Origin: Romanomermis culicivorax
Lineage: Eukaryota; Nematoda; Enoplea; Mermithida; Mermithidae
Direction: 5' to 3'
Length of the DNA: 64,000 nucleotides
NCBI GenBank assembly: GCA_963922205.1
Contig: CAWUHX010000122.1
Coordinates: forward strand, 124,001 to 188,000
The translations under genes and the position numbers were made by a program. The notes under the pieces were generated by a model. The model did no database searches. It was not told where the DNA came from and was given only the letters and a program-made list of their open reading frames with translations. Below, piece after piece: positions 10,801 through 24,300 of the stretch (positions within the stretch are counted from its first letter, which is position 1; each line of letters begins with the position of its first letter).

Positions 10801-11365
10801 TAGTAAAGCTATCCAATTTTTCGGTGATTTCAATTGATCCGGATTCAGCAGTCATATCTACTGGCTTCTTTTATGCAATCACTTAAATGATTATGAAACT
10901 ATTATAGACCCAGAAAAAATTTTTAGGGACTCCCGTGGCTTTTTGTGCACTGCGCACAGCTTTTGGAGCTCGTGCACAAATTTTTTAGGGCGTTTTGCGC
11001 AGGGGTGCGGAAGCCTATTTTCATATCCTGTGGATTTTCTAGTTCCATGCTTTAAACTTTTTGTCATATGTTGTTCTTGTATGGAAAATGATTGGCTGCA
11101 AAGTTAGATCCCTTATCCTGGGAATAACTGTTTCCTGGGCAAGCGGTTCCGCTTGGTACCACTCCCAGAAATTTGCTTTGATGTCATGGTCTATAAGTAA
11201 ATTTCAACTGAACACGTTGGGCTCTGGGCTACTGAACGGAACAGAAAGTTTCGAAACACAATGTGACTTTACTACCGAAGTTGATTTTTACACTATTTGA
11301 AAATAGTGAAAATAGTCGTAAATTTTCACATCTCTCCCGGCCCTCATGCATCAAATTGGAAAATA

Positions 11366-11891
11366 ATGTTATGAAAGCTGGCCGAATTAACTATCCTAAT
11401 GCTATCATTCTGCTTTGGCATAATTTTCCACCTAATCGATTCCTCGTCCCGCGGTTTCTACTGCGACGATACGACCATTCGTTACCCTTACACGCACAAT
11501 ACAGTGTCCAGCGTCCGTTTATTTTGGGTGACCACTGCTTTCGATTTGGCCGTCGTCGCCGCTGCAGAATATTACTTTTTTCGCCGAGACCCTGCCCCCG
11601 ACATCCGTTCCTATTGGTCGACGATCTATGATATGTTGATGTGCTATTTGTCCGGCGACGGTTCTTGTTTGGCGTTAACTTCGGCGGCTAAAGTGACCGT
11701 TGACCGTTTGAGACCCCACTTTTTGGCCGTTTGTAAGCCCGATTGGTCGAAAATCAAATGCAAACATTTAACGTTCGTGCAGCCGGACGCTATACGTTGT
11801 ACGTCGTTAGACGCCAAAGCTGTCCGGCAGGCCCGTATGTCTTTCCCGTCGGGGCACGCGTCGCTATCTTTTTACGCTGCTACATTTTTGA
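11366..11891 (+). pseudogene. PAP2 phosphatase exon 1 copy with early stop
   Basis: Collinear with exon 1 of the intact gene (63542-62975) over 526 bp with no net frameshift, and it keeps the same phase-1 GTAAGA donor at 11892. The aligned start codon is at 11366, but codon 3 is TGA (11372-11374). Translation could resume at the ATG at 11399, giving the rest of the exon: the KVTVDRLRP motif, where the intact gene has Gly in place of Asp, and the intact SFPSGHAS motif. No exon 2 is found in the ~3.5 kb downstream, so the SRxxxxxH motif is missing. Most likely a decayed duplicate; a truncated expressed form cannot be excluded. Confidence 0.75.
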
Positions 11892-14800
11892 GTAAGAAAA
11901 TCCGAAAAGCTACGGTATGAGAGCTACAAGCATATTTAAAACTTGCCAAAGGTACCCTTATATTCCATTCATTTTTTGAAATCATTGATATCGCGATCTG
12001 ATTAAAGCAGGTTCCATAAGAAAAAATTTGCTAGTTTATTACTGTACTCGATGGAACATTTTTTGCCTTTCCATTCATCTTGCTCAGAAAAAGTTATCCG
12101 GATTATTCTTGATCTATGCTAGCTATGCACGAAAAATCAGTCTAGGAGCACAGCACTTGGTGTCCATTTCATTGGTACGAGTGTAGACTAGTACTCCCAG
12201 ACTGATTTCGGTGCATGTGTGAGCTGAAACAAGTCCATGAAAATAAATGCTATTTTCTGGAAATTCTGTTTTTGATTGCATGAAAAAATTCATTTAAAAA
12301 AGGATTATTCGGAATGCGTGTACTGAGTCTTATTTTCGTTCAAAGTTTTTAATACAACCAATTTTTTCTGATTCAGGCGTCTGTTATCGGATAGATCCAC
12401 AATTTAGGTTCTTTGAAATCATGATCAAGACTCACTGACCACAAGTGTGAGTTTCTTTGAATTTCAAAAAACTGACATCGGGATGTAAAAAGTATTTTTT
12501 CATGATTTTACCGTTTTCGGCTAAATGATGCATCATGACAAAACTAATCTTGAAATCATTTTTAGCGTACATTTAACTTGTGTTACGGAATAAACGCAAG
12601 TTGAGAATTGACCACCAAGTCCAAATGGCCATGATCACTTTCATAAGAAACATAACGTCTAGGGGTTTGACCTTACCGATCGAGGCGGTCACCTATTACT
12701 AAGTTTATCAACTGTAAGATAAATTGTTTAGCCAGGAACACAACAATGAAATAAAAGGACAAGATTATCTATTAGTTAACATTTTAATAGTGTTATCTTT
12801 CAAAATGCTAATAAAAAATTAAATCAGAAAGCAACTATTATTTCATATTTTTATAATTTCCTGCTATGACACGGTCACCTAGGACTGAAGAGGCGATCTC
12901 TGAGAAAATTCAGCTTCTTATACAGAGAGTTGTAATAAATAAAAAATGAACCCCACTTGAATATCACTTGTTTGGTGTAAATTGATGCGCTAGGAACGAA
13001 AATGATATTCATTTCGTCTGAAAATCAAAACTCGCATAGCTACAGTAAGACGAAAATTGAAAATTTTCGATTTTTTCGATTTTTGACATACACTTTTTTC
13101 AATTTTTGAAAGTTTAGGTACATCAGATATTGCGTTCTGGAAATTTACCGAATATTAGGCTTATGGATAGTCCACAATTTACTGTAGGATTCATTAGCAC
13201 AAAATGCTTATTAACAATACAATGGTGCTCCAAAAATCCAATTTTGAGAGCAAAAATTGTCGTTTTTTCACAAAAATCACCATCTCTACTGCTGAGGCTC
13301 AGAAGCACCAGAAAATTGCCTATACAATAGACAGCTTACGATGTATTATACCCGCTGACAAAAAATTACGGAAATTTACGTACTGCTAGAGGGTTGCACA
13401 ACCTGAAATTTGAACACTATCTTATAATTGTATTTTCTGGCAGTTCTGACCTCCACTGTGAAACTACTAGAGCTTGATAAGTTTTAAAAATGAGGCAGTA
13501 ATACAAGTTTGGTATGGTGAATATTAAGATAATTCTCAAACTCATATAAGATAAAATTCGCAGGGCTACAGTATCCCAAAGTTTGGAATTTGTGCATTTC
13601 TCAGCATTTTTATGTCTATTTACCTGACTTGAGATGTATCGGCCTAGGCTTGAAGTAACTTTATTATTGACCGTGTATTTGATACAGAATACAATGCTCT
13701 ATAATGCGCTATGAAAATGTTCCCGAATTTTTCATTTTATACTTTTTAGGAAGTTTTAAAATGTCAAAAATGAGACTGTAAAAAGGTGAAAAAGAAGGTT
13801 TCTCTATACGAGAACGACTATATGTACTGATAAAGCCAAAAACACTCAAAATTTCCCTATACAGTGGATATACTATGTTGTATGCTAATTTCGTTCGAAA
13901 AATTTCCAAAGTTCGTGTATTGCTAGGGTGTTAAATCTGCGAAAAACTGTTATGGTTCATAAATTGTAATTTTCAAGTCTTGATCAACAAATGTTTACTT
14001 TTCTCAGAATTTCATGTTTCAGTTGAGATTATAGGTAATTATTGGGAGTTTGAATATAAATAGAAAAACGAAGCATCACAAGCTTTCTAAGAAATCAGTT
14101 TGGAGCAGTTCACTTTCCATCTGCGGGCCATATAGTGCTAGCAATTCTTACGGAATACGGGAAGGGCCACTTGAAAAAAATCGTTACCTACGAACACGAT
14201 GCTCAAAATTTTTTTCAAAATGCATCGCAAAAAATTCTTGGTGTAGAGTTTCTCGATGTTCAATTTATGAAGATAATCTTGAGAAAAATCAGGACGGCAT
14301 CCTAGAAAAATAGATGTCATCTTGAAATAAATCAACATGGGCGGCCCAGGATTAAAATTTCAGAAACTAGCCAGCCGAAGACGCTTTAGAGTGGATTTCT
14401 GAGATCAGGGCTTGCTAGTAGAGGGTGCTTTGAAGTTTTACGCGGGCTTGCTCTAGAGGTAGGCTATTTGGCACGGCTAATCCGACTGACATTCTTGATT
14501 TTACATGAAAAGTTTTATTTTTCGAGATTTTTCAAAAAAACTTTAAAAACGCATTTTTGTCGAAAAAGCAGCAATTCTGAGAAATAATCAAAATTTTTGA
14601 CCTCATCGGCTATTCTATAACCATTCTCTATGTGCTTAGGAAGCCAAAAAAGCAAGGAAAATACGTATTTTTTTCCGAAATTACTACACTTCGCGTGAAA
14701 AAAAACAATTTTGAATTTTTTTAATAATATCTCGAAAAGCAAAAAGTTTCATGAATAACAAACGTATCCATCGGATTTCTCGTTCAAAATAATCTCCCCC

Positions 14801-14960
14801 TTTCTAGCTCCGTATTAATTGAGCTCGCTCTCTGCCAGCAATCTCTAATCTCTGAAATCCACTTTGAGGATTCCTGTATATACAAACACAAGAGTCAGAG
14901 CCACGTCTTTGACTACCTACTTTCAGAAGATTTCATCCTCTGAAGTGCGTCTAATTTTTC
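11892..14960. other. Intergenic DNA, no gene supported
   Basis: AT-rich DNA with diverged repeat segments (12145-12300 resembles 9735-9910). All ORFs are short and of biased composition. No splice-bounded exon was recognised. Confidence 0.4.
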
Positions 14961-14964
14961 TAAA

Positions 14965-15125
14965 GAAGTGATCTTGATTTTTTTCAAGATGGAATCTTAA
15001 TTTTTTTCCAAAATGGAATCTTGATTTTTTTAAAAAGATGCCAGGTTGATTTCGTTCTCAAGATGACATTTTGATTTTTCTTCAAGATGCCATCTTGACT
15101 TTTCTTCAACATGCCACTACCTTGA
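14965..15125. repeat. Short tandem repeat, ~30-35-bp period
   Basis: About five diverged copies of a unit resembling TCTTGATTTTTTTCAAGATG(G/C)(A/C)A (for example ~14972, 15000, 15018, 15070, 15090). Each unit contains a small inverted repeat (TCTTGA...TCAAGA). Confidence 0.6.
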
Positions 15126-15397
15126 TTTATGTTCATGATAATGTTGAAACAAGCGATGACTTGAAAAAATTGCGATCCAATTATAAAGAAAGTTGAACAT
15201 CGACTTTAACGTAAGATGATGAAAAACACTTGATTCCTACTACTACTGTACTTGAGTTTCATACTTCAAGAGCGAATAAACAAACCACAGTTAGCTTTAC
15301 ACCGTAGTGACATTTTGCACCATCACATTCTGTCTACATTTTGTTATTGTCTCATTTTTTCTCATATCAAGGAGCCGTCTGTAGAAAAAGCGGTACG

Positions 15398-18300
15398 ATG
15401 TCTACCCCAAAGAAAACGTTGGGAGGGCCTTCGGCCAAAAAAGCGCCGCCTAGTCGAGCGAAGGGTGATCCAGTCGAGAAAATTCCAGCTAATCAAGGCA
15501 AATCGTCGATGAAAAAAGCAAAAATGATTGAAGGTAGTGAATTCTCCAGGCATCCGTTCGGGAGTTTCTTTTGATACTTTGTTATATTCTTTTTTCTTCC
15601 CGTTTCCCAATTTGTTTATCAGGGTGGCCACCAACCGGGAAAACCGTTAAAACCGGGAATTAACCGGGAATTTTTTTTCGAACCGGGAAAACCGGGAAAT
15701 AACCGGGAATTTTGTGGGAAATGAAATATTTTTCGTGCAAAAGTACACAAAAATGAGAAAAAAATTTCGCCGCACCGAAAAGATGCATTTTGGTGGACTT
15801 AAAAGGGTCAAAATCTCAAAATTTTCCGGCGCTTCGCGCCGGTCACGGGTACAATCTTGACTATTTTCTATCAGGCGCGGCCATTAGCATATCTACTTCG
15901 ACTTACTGATTAATGCTCAACAGTTTCTATCAATCAAGTCAGCTCGTTTCATTTTCTAATCGTTAACAGTCAATTAGGTCGCCCAATATTGAGATTTTTC
16001 ATCAATTTTCTCAATTTTTTCTCTCGATGTTTGGAATTTTTTAAACGTCTGCAACCTGAACTTTTGCGTTTATTGAAGATGGAAATTGAAGACCACTGTT
16101 TTTTTTCCACATTTGCACTATAATGTGGAAAAAAATCTGGAATGTGGAAAAAATTTTTGAGGTCTTTCCACAAATGTGGAAGAAAAATTTGGGGTTTTCA
16201 TATTGAAAAGATGCATTTTGGTACATTTTAGGAGGTCCAAATCTCAAAATTTTCCGGCGCTCCGCGCCGGTTATAACGTTAATAATCATCATTATTCATT
16301 AAGTAGCTCAGGCGCGGCTTTTATCATGTCTACCTTCATTTATCACTTAATCTATAATAGTTTTCATCATCTTAAACGTAGTATCTCATCTCATGTTTTA
16401 ATTGGTAATCTTCAACGTTTTATCATAATATTTAATGAAGATTCGCATTTTTTCCTTTTGAGAAAGATCAATACGTCAAGTCTCTACGCTTTATGATGCG
16501 ATTATTTCTTTGCTAACGTAAAATCAATTCAAAAGCTTCATGGAAATATCTTTCGGAAATTTATAATCTTCTTACTCATATATTTTCGACCAAGTTCATG
16601 AGAGTTTACAAATAAATTACAGATTTTAAAATTTCTCAAGTAAAATTTTAGAAGTTACGACTCTTGAACATAGAATTCTTGAAATAAATGTTCGGAAAAT
16701 TGATTTTCCAGCATCCCAGAATGCCAATATACCCAAAAAATTTTCCGGCGCTTCGCGCCGGAAAGATTACCATCTTTTTTGGGCTTTCACTTGTCATCAT
16801 AGGGGACTTGACCATTGATTTCTTGTGTAATTCAAGTCAATTAGGATAGTTTGCTAGAAAATTTGTTCAACAATGCTTGTAGATTAGGCTTTTAAGTCGA
16901 ACATTTCAATTTTTCCTTCAATTTTAATGAATTGACTTCTCTAAAAACACCGGAAGGCTTGAAAAAGTTCAAAAACAGTGCGATAAAGCGCCTGTGAGCA
17001 TTTTTAAGCCAAAAAACGAGGATTTTAAGACGAAAAAAAATTTTTTTCCACATGTGGAAAAAAAATTTGACCCCTTTCCACATTTGTGGAAAAAAGTTCG
17101 TGGAAAAAAAAACAGTGTTGAAGACATCATTCTAGATGCGATTTTAGAACTTCTGTTTATGATTATCTGTTGGAGAGATTTATTTTCCAGCGTTTTAGAA
17201 TATAAAAACTGAGAAATTTTCCCGGCACTTCGCGCCTTAATGGGAAACAAATTATACTTCATGAGTCGGATTTTAATTTATTTCCCAACGTTGTGAAGGT
17301 TCAATTTCCAGCGTTGTAGAAAGTGAAAATCCAAAAATTTTTCCGGCGCTCCGCGCCGGACCAAGAACTAATTAAAATTAGATGATTCTAATGAGAGCCA
17401 TAGAAATGTTAATAGCGGATAAATTCCTGAGAACTCTATCGTTATTCGTTAACATGCTTCACCCGCTCCTGTAGAACACCAATATATTCTTCATGAGCTC
17501 ATTTTGGCTAATATGACTAGTATTTTCTCAATTTTTTCTCATTTTTGCAGGTTTCTGACTCCAAATACAACAAAATGCATGGGTATGCTCCTGAAATGCA
17601 TAAAAAAGCATCCATAGCCAGAGCCACATTATAAGCGTTTTTAAAAATGTGGAAAATTTTTGGAAAATGAGGAAAAAAATTTTGGGTCCGGTTCTCATGT
17701 GGAAAAAATCTTCGAGGAAAAAAACGGTGCTTTCGGCAGCGGTGTTTTTTTTGTGCCAAAACATGGATTTTGGCACGAAAAAATTTGGAATGGCACAAAA
17801 AATTTTGAGCGTTTGTGTCATTTGGGACAAAATTTTTGGCTGGCCAAACATTAAATTTCCTTGATTTTCAGACGTTTTAAGGGGCTGAAAGTGGAAAAAT
17901 TTTTTCGGCGCTTCGCGCTGAGTCAATGAATGAATACAGGGGTTTTTTTGCACAGGCCAGGTTGCAATGTGCAACTTGGGAAAAAATATTTCTCAATATT
18001 AGTTTGTTAGATGAAACTTATACCTATTTGAAAAACCGGGAAAATTCTAAAACATAACCGGGAAAACCGGGAGAAAACCGGGAATTTCATTTTGAAAAAC
18101 CGGTGGCCACCCTGGTTTATTAATTTTCTTCTATTTCTTTTTGTATTTGCATTACAATCACACATGTGACAGAGCTCTTTTTTGGGTGGGGTCATCGATT
18201 GTCTCATTTTTTAGGAGTTGGGTCATTGGAGCAAAAAAAGTTAATTTTTTTGCCTAAAAAGTCTGAAAAACGGTCCCATGAACTGAAAGGTATTAGTGTG

Positions 18301-21300
18301 TCTGCTGGCCACCCATCTTATAACATGTGTAATGCAAAAGGTACCAAAAGGTATAGAGTAAAATGTGGGAGAAGGCATAAGCGATATAACGAGCCTGATA
18401 AATGATAGCTTAAGCTTCGAGCCCAATTCAGAAGTGCAATCGCGGACTGCGGGCGACAAAAATTCTAGGATTTTTTCACTTCTTCATTGGCTTAAGCCTA
18501 AAAGGTCATTTATACTAAACTTTTCGACGGAACGGAACGGAGCGCATCGCCAACAGCTTGAAACGTTCAGCCTTAAAATACACTTCGATCGGAAAGGATA
18601 ACTGCAATGTTGTAGAAAATGACCAACAGTAACCTCCGACCAAACCAAACGGAACAAAAATTTCCCTTTCGTTTGGTAACATTATGTCGATTGCATTCTG
18701 TTCCGTTCAACAAAAATAGCAAGTATAAATGACCCTTTGAGCTTAAGCCTAAGCTTGGTTCGAATTGTTGCCTTAAGTTACGCATCATAAACAGTCACTC
18801 AAGATACCTTCTGCATCTTTTGAATGACACACGTTATAAGATTGGTGGCCACCAGGCGTACTAATACCGAACTGAAATAAGTTGACATTTTTGATGTTTT
18901 TTGTTCAAAACCGATCATTTTCTACCAACAGTTGACATTTCTGTCATTTTCGATCAAAGAGATGGCACATTCCAGCCACATAATTGGAAAATTTTGAGGG
19001 ACGGTCAGTGTGCAGCTGGACATATAGATGACTCTGAAGCTTCTTATGGCACTTCCTCCCAATTACATGAATGTTTCGAATTGTATTTCTTTCCTTATCG
19101 CTTATCCTTGTTTTCTTACATTGTTATTCTCTTTTTTGGATTTTTTTTACTACGTGAGTGCGTCCTTGGATTGTCGCAGCGTCAGGTTTGGCCACTCTTT
19201 GTTTTTCTTTGTGTTTACCTTCGTTCATAAACTTTTTGATTTACTTTAGTTTTTTGCCCACTCTTCTCTGTTTTCTTTTTCTTATTCAGTTTAAATTTTT
19301 TTCTACTAAACTTCTAACTTTCTTTATTTCCTTCTTCTACTCTTACTATTTTGGCTGCTGATGGTGGTCCTTAGTTTTTTCTTTGTTTTTTTTCACTGTT
19401 TCATCCTGTTATCTGTCTGTTCCTAGATTCCTCCAAAAAGCATTCTCCCTCTATGCACTGCGAAACGGCCGTCGCATTGAACAAAATGGAACTCGGCCGA
19501 ATTCGCGACGAACACGAAAAAACATTGGGCGAAGAACGCTCTCAAAAATGTTGGTTGTGTTTGGTGGTCGTAGCGTGCGTTTTAGTCGCTATGGTTTTGC
19601 TGGGCGTTGTTTTGGTGGACAGGTATATCGTGATGCCGTCCAAGGGGTTCCAGACGACTGGTGGCGTCCCGATTTTTGGCAACGACTCTAGTTCGGCGGA
19701 TAATGCTGAAGCAAGTACGCGGAGAGAAATAGGAGACGTCAATTGGTGCAGAAAACTTTCAAGTTCAATACCATTTCCAAAATTACAAATGCTCATTTTA
19801 CTCCGGCTTTAACTATACAGACTGCAGTCTGCAAGCGGTTATACAGATTTTGTTTTGCTGATATACAGACTTTGTTTTGCTGATATACATGCGCGGATAC
19901 GTACAGTAAATCGTGATATGCAATTAACAAACTTTAAAACCTCCAGACAAAGTATAAAATTGACACATCTATATCGCCCGTGTACATAGGTTTGTTCTTA
20001 AGATAAATATTACATTACTTGATTATCAGATACCAAAAATAACATTTTTCAAATCGCAGTATTTTTTCTTCTTCGACTCACCGCACAGATGTTACAAACG
20101 AAATATTGCTTGGTAATCAAAAATCAACGTAGACGTATAGTCTGTTTTTTTCAAATGCTTCCAAATAATGTATCTTGTGATCAAGTACTATTATATATTT
20201 TAAGCGTTTTCTACCAAGCCGTAGATCATATGGAACTGAAAATTTGTGACAAAACTCAACCAACACTATAGTCTGTTTTTCTTGAAATGCTTCTAAATTA
20301 TAAAAGTGGAAAGCAAGTACTATTTCAGATTTTTACAATTTTCAGCTAAACTATTCATCACGTGAGTTTGAAAATTTGTGAACTTATTCAATCAACTTTT
20401 AACAATTTTTAGAGCGAAAAATCTTATTGTGAAAGCCTCGTGAACGCGATTTTGATAGCATAGATGATTTTTGTCCTTTTTCAATTTAGAAACATTTTAT
20501 AAAAAACAAACTATAAGTAATTTTTTGAGTAAAAATTTCACCGTAAAAGATTCATGTAGAAAATTTTGAGTTCACCACATAGTGTTATTTTTCGTTTTAG
20601 AAGCATTTTATAACAGGCTATAGGTATGCATTTATATAAAGGTGGGATACGGCTGTACGATTTTAAAACAGCATCCAGTTACGGATGAGCAAAGAATCAT
20701 ATTTCGGCCATTCGACAAATTTTGCTTGATTATCAGTAATGATTATTATAATCAAGGACAGTTTTAAACTACCGGAATTACAAAATATGCATTCTTTGAC
20801 AGTTCAAAAAATCTATTGATTTTACTACAAAAAAAATTGCAAAATTTGTTCGCCTCACTACAAAAAATTTGCACTATGTTTCTTGACACTGAACGTTAAA
20901 ATCCGCATGGTTAACAGTATCTACAAAGAGTTTATTAGACGCTAGCAATTCAATTTATTTTTCGAATAGCGATCAATGCACACTGAAAATTCTGAGTGAA
21001 ATGACGCACACCTTTCAGCTTATGGACACTGAAAATTAAATTCACATTTTTTACGATCTGCTGGATCAACTATGTAAATTGAGAAATGGAAATTCTCGCC
21101 TTTATAGCCTGTCAGAAATTCTAATGTCGGAAATTTAATACATTACAAATTTGAAAAGTGTCACAGTTACATCTGACCAAAAGTCTCCACGGAGCGAATT
21201 ATCGATTCACCAAACTTCGTTAGGAGTAGAGGCACTTGACGAGGTTATATTTTTTTAAGTGCAAAAAGTCAGAGGTTCCTAAGGTCAAATTTTTCAGGTG

Positions 21301-24300
21301 GGGATGAAGTTAAAAATTTGCGGAAGTAGCGTAATTGTAAGTCTACTAAACAAGTCATTTTGTTTCAAAATTAGACAAAACCAGTGATCAATTTTTAGGA
21401 CTTTAGGTGGAGTAATACCCCATTCATACCCCTCCCTATGGGGTAGTCTGAAAGGAGTGGCACCTAATTATTTTTAGTTTGCCCTCATCGTCATGTTAAC
21501 AGGCTAATTAATTTGGCTTTCAACAAATACAAAACAAATTTTGTAGTCCAGAATAGTCGATTTCTCAATGGGATATATTTTAGACCCGTGTTTTCACTGC
21601 ATTTGTGCAGGATCCGGAATTTCGCTTTCCTAGAATTCTACAATAGTTGCGATGAGTGAAATCTGGCGGTGTTCAGACTAGTTGGACATAATTATGGAAA
21701 GTGGGTATATCTGATGCAGTGAACTTTATTCTACGTAGAAATTTCATCAGGAAATACAACTAAGAAATAGTTCGAAATTGCGACTTCAAAGCCAAATTCT
21801 TTAGAAACGTATAATTGCGTAGATAAATTATAATCATATATGGTCCCATAACTCGAGGCTAAGATAATTCTAGTAACAGTGATTGTGCAGATGTCCTCAA
21901 ATTGGACAAACATGAAGAAAATTTGTGTTTTGTAAAAATTCAGACACTAATCGTCTGTAGAAATTTCGCGCAAGTCTCTCTTTGATTTTTTTTAGCAAAA
22001 AGGCATACATCCTGCGTTGTGAAATATTGTGTATCTGTTTCCACGCGATATCCTCCGCATCTGCTTAACGTCAAGGTCTCAATTTCTGTCATCAGATATT
22101 GTTGTTGTGCAGGTCTTTCCTTAAGGTCAAGAAAAGATAGATTCTGGTCTGAACTGAAGTAGTTAGAGCTAATATCTTGGCTAGGCCTTGGATATTCGCG
22201 CAACAGTTCTGTTCCCCGGACCTGGCAACAACAATACTTACTTACCATTAAACAGAGGGCCTCACAACAACTCCTCGCAGTCTCCCAGAAGGAAAAGACT
22301 TCTCCTCAGGAGACAAACTTACTTGCAGGAACCATTTATAGGTCTTCCTGTCACTTGACGTCTGCAAGCGCTGGCGCCTGGGCCTTAGGCCCTTCGCCCC
22401 TGCCAAAATGTCGAATCTAAATAATAAATATATCAATGTAACAAATATTAAAAAGAATGTGGCTGCACCACTAAGTTATATGCAAATTTAGGCGTAAAGA
22501 CTGGGTAAAGGTTTATTAGGCATGCCAGCACTAAAAACCAAGAAATATATCATAAAAAACGAAGAATGATTTTCACATTCACTTGCGTTTTTCTGTGGCG
22601 CTCCACTTCTATGCGAATGTCTGTGCCACTGGTCGTCCTTTTTGCCAATTTGCATGTCGACTTCCCCATGGCGACTTTGCCAGCAACAGGGTGCCCAACA
22701 TTCTAACATGTCTTAAAACTCTTTGTATTTTTGTCCAATTTCAGATCGTGAAAGAGAAGAAGCTATAAGAGCTAAAATTCGAAAAATGTTAGTAAATCTA
22801 ACCGAAAGCTGCATGGCCTTGGAACCGCAGGGATGTTTTTACCATAAAAATCGTTATCCGGACGATTGTAAGAATACGAAATGTAACTCGATCATAATAA
22901 ACTTGGTTACTGACGAGTAAGTAATGCAATTTCGTATGTGTAGTTTAGGGATAACAACTATACAACGTATTACGTGAAAACTTCTGAGGTCTGTTTTTGA
23001 ACGGTGTGTTAAGACATTGCTATGTCCTGAGACACAGCTTCACCGTTGGAAATTAGAGTCTCAAGACATAGTTGTGTCCTAAACTATGCTAGACTGTACC
23101 TGAAAGGGGAAAAGACTCTTGACCTCACCCGACCCATTATCCTGGATACCTTTGTGCATTAGGCTCACGGGTCAAAGAATTCGGCTGATCATTTTCACTG
23201 TTGGAAGAAAAAACAAATAAAATTGTATCATACATTCGAGATAAAAATTCAGTCATTGTAACATATATTTGAAAAATAGAATTTTCTCGGCAGTTTTCAC
23301 ATGAACTTAGTGAACGAGAGTACTGAATGATAGGTGTGTTGGCATCGGCTGATAATTGACTTTTTAATATTGACTGATGGTTTTTTGGGCGAGTGCTCCG
23401 ACAAGGAATGAAATTTGAGCTTTAGAAAGTGTAAACATAAACTGAAAATCTATAAAGCAAGCACAGTTTTACGACTTTTTGTCGGCCCATGTAGGGCCTT
23501 GTTGGGTAATTACTTAACTAAGCTTCAACAACATTCTGACGAAAAAGTTCTATAGTGAAATCTTCGTGTAAACAACATGGTACCGACGTTAGTCATTCTT
23601 GAATTCCACGCATTCAAAAGAAAAAGAGAATAACTAATTTTCCCCCTTTTCAAGAAGCAGTTTATGAGGTTAAGCAAAAAAAGAAATTCTAAGAAACATT
23701 TTTACCGCAGACGAGAAGGGCATATCATCTTTGGCTATCATTTCAGATTTTCTGATCTATTTCAGTGATTCTAGATCATTGGATTGTCGTTTTTTGCCTT
23801 GAATCAGATAAAGATTTTGCCTATTTCTTATTTCCATTGCCTTGTTTCATTTCTCATTTATCAAAGCAGCAATTGGTATTTGAAAGCAAAAAGACGTGTC
23901 ATTTCTCATTTACTATGTTCATTTACTCTAAAAAATTGAATAATAAAAACATTGTTTAATTTTGGAATAAATTAGCTCAAACCGGGACGTGCCTCTCGGC
24001 GAGCAAATTGTTTGTGCTTGCTCGGCTCTGTGCCGCCGATCAACAAGCAGACAACAAGCAGAAGTATGAATCGGGCTTAAAGGATCATTATACCGAATAA
24101 TGCATTTATTTTCAGTATTCCGAGCATTCACAATTCTATTTCTCATTCCATCACATTGACTGAATCTCGTTATTCGCTATACACTATTCTTTCATGTTTT
24201 TAACTCTTATTTTGCTTCACTTTCCCAAAAATTTGTGAGGGGCTTGGGCTTACGCTTTGGCTCAGGCTCAGGCATAGACTCACGGTTAGGCTGAGGCTCA

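Noticed and set aside
16041..17974. ORFs of 70-150 codons on both strands inside the 2.5-kb transposon
   Set aside because: They track the hairpin/palindrome repeats, are Phe/Lys-rich low complexity, and contain no transposase motif.
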